From Commensalibacter melissae (GTDB taxonomy: Bacteria; Pseudomonadota; Alphaproteobacteria; Acetobacterales; Acetobacteraceae): a DNA stretch of 64,000 nt. The position numbers were made by a program, and so were the translations under genes. The DNA lies in assembly GCF_003691365.1 (NCBI RefSeq), contig NZ_CP033087.1, positions 944,501 through 1,008,500 of the forward strand, written 5' to 3'. Below the pieces are notes generated by a model, which saw nothing but the letters and a program-made list of their open reading frames with translations, was not told the DNA's origin and did no database searches. Below, in pieces: positions 55,269-64,000 of the stretch; the first letter of the stretch is position 1; every line of letters begins with the position of its first letter.

Positions 55269-56028
55269 CTATCTTTACGGATTTGGACTATGCTTGCTAC
55301 TTTCAGCCTGTGGTCCAGGGAAGTATTATTCACCTGTAAATAATAGACTGGGCACAGCCAGACCCCTATCCAAAACTAATGATGTCATCGCCGTCCTTGT
55401 GCCATACAAAATTCAAGAAATGGTTAAAAAGGCACGAAGCGATGATAAGGATTGGTTGACTTATAATAATTTAGCAATGGATATAGGTATGGCCAAAATA
55501 TATACAGAAGATCGTCTGAAGGAATTGGGATATAGGGTTGTCAATGATGGGTTGGATCCAAAGAATGATGGTCATCCAAATGTCATTGCCTTGATAGATA
55601 CAAATAGAGACACGACAAAGGATGATACGGTTGTGAGAACCTATCAAACCCCTCTATTCACTGATACCAATGGAAATCCCGAGTTGTGGAAAACAAACGC
55701 GGATGTGTTTACCTATAAATATGTAGACTATAAAGTTAGACTGGTCAGACCGGCAGGAAAGGATAATGAGTTATTTAAATGTAATGTAACTCCATTAAGC
55801 ACAGATTTTTGTTTAGCTCCGGAGCATCCATCCAACTATGAAACGATATTTGAGGGTTTTGGGTCAATCAACACGGAAGCAAATAATTCTGCCTATATTC
55901 TTGATCATTTAACAACGGCAGTATGGCATAATTATCCAGACATGATTGGACAGTATAAGGTTTATCTCATCAATCAGGAACATCCTGAAATTGTTAAGGT
56001 GGAGGCAAACATTAACAAGAAGAAATAG
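55255..56028 (+). CDS. TpsA-coupled lipoprotein, paralog 3 (diverged)
   Basis: A 257-residue lipoprotein with an LSAC lipobox at Cys19 followed by Gly. It is clearly related to the two upstream paralogs but much more diverged. Shared blocks are PLSKTNDVIAVLVPYKI, KKARSDDKDWL, IGMAKIYTEDRLKELGY, RLVRPAGKDNELFKC and the cysteine pair CNVTPLSTDFC. It lacks the QGNERQAMTHGGK-type insert of the others. It overlaps the module 3 tail by 14 bases. Retention of an intact frame behind a broken exoprotein module suggests it is useful alone (for instance protective) or that the break is recent. Confidence 0.83.
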   Translation: MTKSNYLYGFGLCLLLSACGPGKYYSPVNNRLGTARPLSKTNDVIAVLVPYKIQEMVKKARSDDKDWLTYNNLAMDIGMAKIYTEDRLKELGYRVVNDGLDPKNDGHPNVIALIDTNRDTTKDDTVVRTYQTPLFTDTNGNPELWKTNADVFTYKYVDYKVRLVRPAGKDNELFKCNVTPLSTDFCLAPEHPSNYETIFEGFGSINTEANNSAYILDHLTTAVWHNYPDMIGQYKVYLINQEHPEIVKVEANINKKK

Positions 56029-56092
56029 ACAGGGCAGTGGTTTTCCTTGGGTGATTTAAACAGGCTGACTGCAGGCATGACGCAGATGATAA

Positions 56093-57010
56093 TTGAATTT
56101 AACATATGATTATCACCAGACGAAGAAGTTCGGTTTTTTCACGAACGAGGCGCAATTGAGCGTGCAAATTGGCCAAAAGAACGTCACTGATAAAAAGTCG
56201 ACATCCAATTCCCTGCATACGGCCAGTGACATTATCTCAACCGAGGGTAATGTTAACCTGAATGCAGGCAAGGATATCAATATCAACGGTTCCAATGTTA
56301 TTGCGGGCAGGGATATCAATATGTCCGGAGATTCAGTGAATTTCAATGCGGTCCAGGATGTTTTCAAGGGCGACCAGAAACATAAGGACAGCTTTACGGG
56401 GATAGGCCTGAGTGCTAGTGGCTTGCTGGCGAATCTTGCGAAGACGGGCTTTGCGGCGGCCAACACGACGGATGAGAGAATGGAGGCGCTAAACGCCGCG
56501 GACATGGCGAGCCAGGGTCTCAACGCGGGATTGGGGAAAAGCGGGATCCTGACGGGAGCGTTTGCCCATGGAGCGGCGACAGCCGTTGACTACAACCTTA
56601 TAGGGATCACGGCGACCTTCACGCATTCATCGAATAAGAGTCACATGACGTCGACGACGGTCACGGATACCGGATCGACCATAAAGGCTGGAGAGAAAGT
56701 GAGTGTGAATGCGGTGAAGGATATCAAAGCCACGGCCAGCAGTATCAGCGGGAACGACGTGATATTCAATGCGGGCCGGGATATCAGCCTGAATGCGGGA
56801 TACAGAACCAGTCGAAGCAAGACGACCAGCTCCGGGAACAGGGAGGATATAGGGGCGAATGCCAATGTGGGAGCGCACGGGTTCGCGTTTGGAGCGAGAG
56901 GGGATGCATCGGTGAGCTGGGGCAAAACCACGACCTATGGCAAGACGGCCATTGACACGGTCGTGAATGGAACAAACTCGGTCACCATCAATAATGAAAT
57001 TAAATTGTAG
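56093..57010 (+). pseudogene. truncated near-identical copy of the TpsA FHA-2 region
   Basis: Bases 56102-56999 duplicate 43527-44424 of the main TpsA gene. The only difference I see is G to A at 56943, an Arg to Lys change. The frame opens at a TTG (56093) and stops just after the copy ends, with no signal peptide, tail or lipoprotein. Just upstream, 56053-56085 is a remnant of the module 3 tail sequence (GATTTAAACAGGCTGA), so the join follows the same tail-then-module pattern as at 48102. It cannot be exported alone. It could serve as a donor for gene conversion. Confidence 0.78.
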
Positions 57011-57195
57011 AAAAATATGTTAATAGTTTTTTAACGATTGAATATTTATAAAAAATTAGATAATTTTATCATTAAAAATGATATGAATAATTAATGGAAA
57101 TAAGTTAATAAATTATTATAAAAAACGTATAATATATATTATGCCAACTCACTTTATAAAAAATATATATTTTTATCAATTAGTTCTTTAAAATT

Positions 57196-58149
57196 TTAAA
57201 TATGACTCCAACCTAATTTCCTTAATTTGATTTCATTATTATATTCATCCAAAATGTGTATTTGACCATTGTTATATTCTGTGCAATAGCCAATTTTTGT
57301 TAATTTGATACCAACACGTTTAGATTCTTCAAGTGCTTTATTTTCTTTGTTAACAGGTATTGTAAGAATAAGTTCATAATCATCACCGCCTGTAATATAC
57401 GTTTGGAAATAATTCTTTTGAAATTTTTTAGCCTCATTTGATAATGGTATTGAATTGGTATATATAACAGCATCAACCCTACTTTCTCGAGTTAAGTGAC
57501 TGAGATCCTGTACAAGGCCGTCTGAAATATCCATGGCCGCTGATGCAATTTGATTTAACGATAATTCAATCCTAGGTTGAGGTATATGATAACGATCAAT
57601 AAAATATTGATTAGTAGATATTTTACCATCTAAAGCTAATAAACCCATGGCAGCATCACCAATGGTTCCTGTTACCCAAATTCCGTCAGTTGGTTTAGCA
57701 GTATTTCGACGTATTGCTTGACCTTTTTTAACTTTTCCTAACATTGTTACGGATAAAGTCATACTATTCAAACTTTTTGTTGTATCTCCCCCAAATAGAG
57801 AAAGACCATATTTCTTTTGATCATAGGCCAATCCTTTTGTGAAAAGATTCATCCACTGATGGTTAAAGTATTGGTCTGGAAGTGATAATGCCAATAAATA
57901 TCCATATGGTTTTGCTCCCATTGCAGCTAAATCAGAAATATTACATCTCAACAATTTGCGAGCAATAAGATCAGCTGGATCATTTTTGAAAAAATGAACA
58001 TCTTCAGATATAGCATCCATAGTCAATACAATTTCTTCATTTTGATTCAAGGATACAATTGCAGCATCATCAGTAAGGTCAAGAGCTTCAGGGCCACTTA
58101 ATTTTTTAAAATATTGATCAATGATCTGAAATTCGGGGGGCAACTCCAT
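57196..58149 (-). CDS. thiL: thiamine-monophosphate kinase
   Basis: Phosphorylates thiamine monophosphate to the active diphosphate cofactor. PurM/ThiL-fold motifs are present: DLTDDAAIV near residue 25, LTMDAISEDVHF, KLLRCNISDLAAMGAKP, GGDTTKS, AAMDISDGLVQDL and GGDDYELILT. The 317-residue length is standard. It follows nusB by 3 bases on the minus strand, forming the classic nrdR-nusB-thiL block. It marks the first ordinary chromosomal gene after the TPS island; the 185 bases between are very AT-rich with no gene seen. Confidence 0.95.
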   Translation of the reverse strand: MELPPEFQIIDQYFKKLSGPEALDLTDDAAIVSLNQNEEIVLTMDAISEDVHFFKNDPADLIARKLLRCNISDLAAMGAKPYGYLLALSLPDQYFNHQWMNLFTKGLAYDQKKYGLSLFGGDTTKSLNSMTLSVTMLGKVKKGQAIRRNTAKPTDGIWVTGTIGDAAMGLLALDGKISTNQYFIDRYHIPQPRIELSLNQIASAAMDISDGLVQDLSHLTRESRVDAVIYTNSIPLSNEAKKFQKNYFQTYITGGDDYELILTIPVNKENKALEESKRVGIKLTKIGYCTEYNNGQIHILDEYNNEIKLRKLGWSHI

Positions 58150-58152
58150 AAA

Positions 58153-58650
58153 TTAGGCCTTGTTTTCCATTTCTTTCCTTAAACGGTTGGCAAGATTATT
58201 AAGAATTCCATTAATCAATACAGATTCATCACCATTACTAAACGCATGTGAAACATCAATATATTCATTGATAATAACTTTTTTTGGTGGTTCAATATTA
58301 TCAAGTAAAAGTTCTGTAACTGCAGCTCTTAATATGGCTCTAATAATAGGATCCAACCGTTGAAAAGGCCATTCATTTGGTAATGATGATTTAATTATTC
58401 TATCAATTTCTGGAGATCGATGTACAAATCCCTGAACAACTGAAGTAAAAAGTGGAATGTTAGGAATATGAGTTTTACCATCAATATAAGTTTCATCATG
58501 AAAATCAGGTGAAATACGATGAATCAGAAATTGCTCTATCAATAAATTCGCAGCTTTTTCAATACCCTGTTCCCATTGAAAAATAGCCTGGACCGCTGCA
58601 ATTCGGGTTAACGTTCTTGGTCTTTTTATTTTATTTTTTTGGTCGCTCAT
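58153..58650 (-). CDS. nusB: transcription antitermination factor NusB
   Basis: RNA-binding factor that works with NusE/S10 in antitermination of rRNA operons. The all-helical NusB fold is recognisable from RIAAVQAIFQWEQ, VVQGFVHRSPEIDRII, LDPIIRAILRAAVTELL and VIINEYIDVSHAF. I chose the ATG at 58650: the alternative ATG at 58656 touches the AGG box directly, whereas 58650 leaves a normal spacing of 6 bases. It is followed by thiL after 3 bases. Confidence 0.93.
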   Translation of the reverse strand: MSDQKNKIKRPRTLTRIAAVQAIFQWEQGIEKAANLLIEQFLIHRISPDFHDETYIDGKTHIPNIPLFTSVVQGFVHRSPEIDRIIKSSLPNEWPFQRLDPIIRAILRAAVTELLLDNIEPPKKVIINEYIDVSHAFSNGDESVLINGILNNLANRLRKEMENKA

Positions 58651-58691
58651 TATCATCCTAAAATTAAAAAACTTATATTAATTATAATTTA

Positions 58692-59150
58692 CTATTTTTC
58701 GTGATGTTCAAGGGTAGGAAGAAGTTCGGCAAAATCTTCAATAACCTGAAAATCACAGTAAACACTGGCAAAACGTATATAGGCAACCTTGTCAATTTTT
58801 TTCAGCATTTCCATGGTTGCAGCACCTATAGATTCAGATGAAATAACATTGTCACCTAAATCAACAAATTGTTTTTCTAGTTTATTGGCAATCTGATCAA
58901 TATCTGTAGCCCTAAAAGGACGTTTACGCATTGCAAGTTCGATTGAACGCACAAGCTTTTCTTTATCAAACGGAACTCTTTGTCCATTTCGTTTCAAAAC
59001 CATCAAGTCTCTTGGTTGAATTCGTTCAATAGTTGTAAAACGCTGATTGCATTTAATACAAATGCGTCTACGTCGGATGGCAGTCCCGTCCTCTGTGGAG
59101 CGGCTATCCTTGACCTGGGTATCTTCATTTCCACAAAATGGACAGAACAT
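58692..59150 (-). CDS. nrdR: transcriptional repressor NrdR
   Basis: Nucleotide-sensing repressor of ribonucleotide reductase genes. A zinc ribbon uses Cys3, Cys6, Cys31 and Cys34 (CPFC ... CIKC), followed by an ATP-cone domain (MVLKRNGQRVPFDKEKL to VAYIRFASVYCDF). The 152-residue length matches. It is first in the nrdR-nusB-thiL unit. No NrdR box or nrd gene was noticed in the window. Confidence 0.96.
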   Translation of the reverse strand: MFCPFCGNEDTQVKDSRSTEDGTAIRRRRICIKCNQRFTTIERIQPRDLMVLKRNGQRVPFDKEKLVRSIELAMRKRPFRATDIDQIANKLEKQFVDLGDNVISSESIGAATMEMLKKIDKVAYIRFASVYCDFQVIEDFAELLPTLEHHEK

Positions 59151-59273
59151 TTTTTAACCTATATCCCTAATAAAATAATGAATGTAATAATATTTTATTA
59201 ATAATAACAATAACGGATTAAAATACGGATATTGATATTCAATTTATCTTTAACTTAATAAAGTACATTGAAA

Positions 59274-61841
<2,568 letters not shown>

Positions 61842-62957
61842 TCATACTATTTTTCCATGATTCAAGTTTAAAAAATCGTAGTTTTTCTCAAAATCATAAA
61901 AATCAGATATCTCGTTCCCTGTGATAATAACAAAACTATCAATATCAAGAAGACTGGAAAGTAGAATTTTCCTATGATAGGAATCAAGATGCGTGAGTGG
62001 TTCGTCCAAAAGTAACAAAGGTTGAATTTTCTTATTTGTTTTAATTAATTCAAGCAGTTTTAATATAACACTAATTAAAATCGCTTTTTGCTGACCTGTA
62101 CTCGCCATCTGCGCAGAAATATTACTTTTATTTTCAAAAAAGACAACATCCATCCGATGGCAACCTAAAGCAGTTGATCTATTCTCCGCATCTTGATCTC
62201 GATTCATTTTCCATTTCTGTTTCAGATAGTCTTCCGTTACCAAGGCAGGATGTTTCATAAGATAATCGGCAATGGAACAATTTAATTTTAACAGGGTTTC
62301 AGGAAAAGCTTTTTGTATAATATTTATTTGATTTAATTGCTGGATAAAATTAATTCTCGCTGCAGTTATAGCCACGGCATGTCTTGCCATTGATTCTTCA
62401 ACCGCTTTCAGCCAATTATGATCCAACACATTTGCTGAAAGTAATTTATTTCTTTGAAAAAGTGATTTTTCATAAGCTGCCAATTCTTTGGCATAATATC
62501 CCTCCAGACTAATTATAAGTTGATCAAGAAACCGTCTTCGACCAGATGGACCTTCTAAAAATAGTCGATCCATTTGAGGTGTTAACCAAACAGCCGCAAG
62601 ATAGCGAGTAATTTCATTCTGATTTTGAATTATATTGCCGTTAATCCTGTATTGTCGTTTTGATGAAAAAGGAAAACAGCCCGTAGAAAGTGTAAAATTG
62701 CTATCATATTGCTGATTTGAAAATTCACCTACTACCCCCCATCCCTGAGTCTGATTATTATTATTGGCCAAATCTTCAATTCTTGCTTTACGTAATCCTC
62801 TACCAGGAACCAACAAGGACAACGATTCTAATAAATTTGTTTTACCACTTGCATTTGGACCGTAAGCCACGATTTTTTGGCTTGGAACAGTCCAAACAAG
62901 TCGTTCAAAATTACGGAAATTTGTTAAAGTAAGACGTTCTAGCTTCGTCATACTCAT
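61842..62957 (-). CDS. recF: DNA replication and repair protein RecF
   Basis: SMC-like ATPase that helps load RecA at gapped DNA. The Walker A motif is GPNASGKT at residues 33-40 after LTNFRNFERL; the ABC-type signature STGQQKAI and the Walker B LLLLDEPLTHLD are near the C-terminus. The 371-residue length is normal. The start could be the ATG at 62957 or the one at 62951; no clear ribosome site distinguishes them. It lies 24 bases downstream of dnaN. Confidence 0.94.
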   Translation of the reverse strand: MSMTKLERLTLTNFRNFERLVWTVPSQKIVAYGPNASGKTNLLESLSLLVPGRGLRKARIEDLANNNNQTQGWGVVGEFSNQQYDSNFTLSTGCFPFSSKRQYRINGNIIQNQNEITRYLAAVWLTPQMDRLFLEGPSGRRRFLDQLIISLEGYYAKELAAYEKSLFQRNKLLSANVLDHNWLKAVEESMARHAVAITAARINFIQQLNQINIIQKAFPETLLKLNCSIADYLMKHPALVTEDYLKQKWKMNRDQDAENRSTALGCHRMDVVFFENKSNISAQMASTGQQKAILISVILKLLELIKTNKKIQPLLLLDEPLTHLDSYHRKILLSSLLDIDSFVIITGNEISDFYDFEKNYDFLNLNHGKIV

Positions 62958-62981
62958 TATATAAGCATCTAAATAAGAATA

Positions 62982-64000
62982 TTAAACCCGCATTGGCATT
63001 AATACATATAATGCAGAAGGATCATCAACATCACGAACAATTGTCGGGGCTGAATTGTCAGCAAGAATAAATTCTACCTGATTGTCAATCTGGTCGGTTA
63101 TGTCATTTAAATATCGTGCTTGAAATCCAATTTCCAACGGCGTGGATTCATATTGAACTTGTGAACCGTCAAGTTCTTCCTTTGCATTGCCTTGGTCAAC
63201 GCTGCTCGCAGATAAAACAAGGGAATTGTTATCCAAAGACAATTTGACTGGACGGGATCTTTCCATACTAATTGCAGCCACTCTTGCCACAGCTGTAGCA
63301 AAATCTTGTTTTCCAACCCGTAAAACCTTTGTATTGTTTTTGGGAATGACCCTTTCATATTCCGGAAATGTACCATCAATTAACTTGGACGTTAATGTGA
63401 CACTTCCAAAATTTAACTGAATACGAGTATCAGATAACATGATCTGGATATCTTCTTCCGCTTCTTCCAGCAATTTATATATTTCATATATAGTCTTGCG
63501 AGGTATTATTACACCAGGTATGTTTTCTGCACCTTCAGGCATTGTACATTCGACCTTGGCAAGACGATGACCATCAGTTGCGACAGCGCATAATTTATTT
63601 TCGTTTTCACTGTTTGTAATATGAAAATATATGCCGTTTAAATAGTAGCGCGTTTCTTCAGTTGAAATAGCAAATCTTGTCTGTTCAATAAGTTTTCTGA
63701 GCACCTCAGTTGAAATCTGAAAATTATGGGGAAAATCACCAGACGTCATGGAAGGAAATTCTTCTACATCTAGAACATTCAGGCTGGTTGCATACTTACC
63801 CGCCCTTAGCGATAATGGCATATCAATACTTGTATGGGTCAGTTCGATTATGGCACTGTCAGGCAGCTTGCGTACAATTTCATATAAAACCGAAGCCGGC
63901 GCGGTAACAGCGCCATTTTCCAATGATTCCGCTTGAATGGTTTCAATAATTGCGATTTCCATGTCTGTCGCAGTTAATGTCATTTGTCCATCCTGAACCT
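62982..64000 (-). CDS. dnaN: DNA polymerase III subunit beta (sliding clamp), 5' end outside the window
   Basis: Ring clamp that tethers the replicative polymerase. The visible part has LTATDMEIAI, PASVLYEIVRKLPD, RYYLNGIYFH, ATDGHRLAKVE and the C-terminal pocket YVLMPMRV, all typical. The internal ATG at 63983 is not the start: the codons upstream to the window edge read VQDGQ in frame, matching the family. About 35 N-terminal residues lie beyond base 64000. With recF and gyrB it implies a nearby origin. Confidence 0.96.
   Translation of the reverse strand, partial: VQDGQMTLTATDMEIAIIETIQAESLENGAVTAPASVLYEIVRKLPDSAIIELTHTSIDMPLSLRAGKYATSLNVLDVEEFPSMTSGDFPHNFQISTEVLRKLIEQTRFAISTEETRYYLNGIYFHITNSENENKLCAVATDGHRLAKVECTMPEGAENIPGVIIPRKTIYEIYKLLEEAEEDIQIMLSDTRIQLNFGSVTLTSKLIDGTFPEYERVIPKNNTKVLRVGKQDFATAVARVAAISMERSRPVKLSLDNNSLVLSASSVDQGNAKEELDGSQVQYESTPLEIGFQARYLNDITDQIDNQVEFILADNSAPTIVRDVDDPSALYVLMPMRV

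Noticed and set aside
57011-57195. tRNA or attachment site at the island boundary
   Set aside because: No cloverleaf, CCA-like end or matching direct repeat was seen; the stretch is simple AT-rich spacer.

Overview
The window looks like chromosome from an AT-rich alphaproteobacterium. The gene order rlpA / carboxypeptidase / tmk / holB / metG / tatD / metallo-beta-lactamase, the nrdR-nusB-thiL cluster, the ELM1-type and DUF3108 proteins and the IalB-type protein all point to Alphaproteobacteria. The strong AT bias together with an acetic-acid-bacterium style gene set suggests Acetobacteraceae, perhaps a Commensalibacter-like insect symbiont. That placement is inference. The right edge carries gyrB, recF and a 5'-truncated dnaN, so the window probably lies close to the replication origin.

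Layout. 0.1-8 kb: a forward run of cell-wall genes (MltB-type transglycosylase, RlpA, D-Ala-D-Ala carboxypeptidase) leading into tmk-holB-metG-tatD-MBL with stop/start overlaps. 8.1-14.3 kb: parC, convergent hemB and an APC amino-acid permease, then glyA. 14.3-17.6 kb: three overlapping sugar-transfer type genes. 17.6-23.8 kb: hmp behind a paired operator-like inverted repeat, a DUF3108 protein, gph, and glmU-glmS. 24-29.2 kb: a serine/threonine-type transporter, a sugar porter, uppP, a lone MlaD-like MCE protein and surE. 57.2-64 kb: thiL, nusB, nrdR, gyrB, recF and dnaN, all on the minus strand.

29.3-57 kb is the accessory island, a two-partner secretion (TPS) locus. A TpsB transporter and an IalB-family protein form a minus-strand operon. 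Divergent to it lies a 4683-residue filamentous-haemagglutinin-type TpsA containing 2.4 tandem copies of a 1881-bp unit, with a nested 301-bp module present five times. Behind it lies a chain of recombined C-terminal modules that lack signal peptides. Three coding regions branch from the same 76-bp junction sequence, each continuing into a different FHA-2 type C-terminal part. Three paralogous lipoprotein genes each overlap the end of a TpsA-type tail. One orphan module ends in a class-3-lipase-like domain (GNSLG) and is followed by very AT-rich membrane-protein genes that are candidate immunity proteins, duplicated and partly decayed. Another module is broken by two single-base homopolymer frameshifts. 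A last one is an 898-bp almost identical copy of part of the main gene.

Taken together the island resembles a contact-dependent-inhibition / polymorphic-exoprotein locus that stores alternative C-termini. The unusual and possibly undescribed parts are the translationally coupled lipoprotein partner family, the shared internal junction, and the G9 tract just upstream of the C-terminal tail. No tRNA, rRNA, transposase or CRISPR array was recognised.
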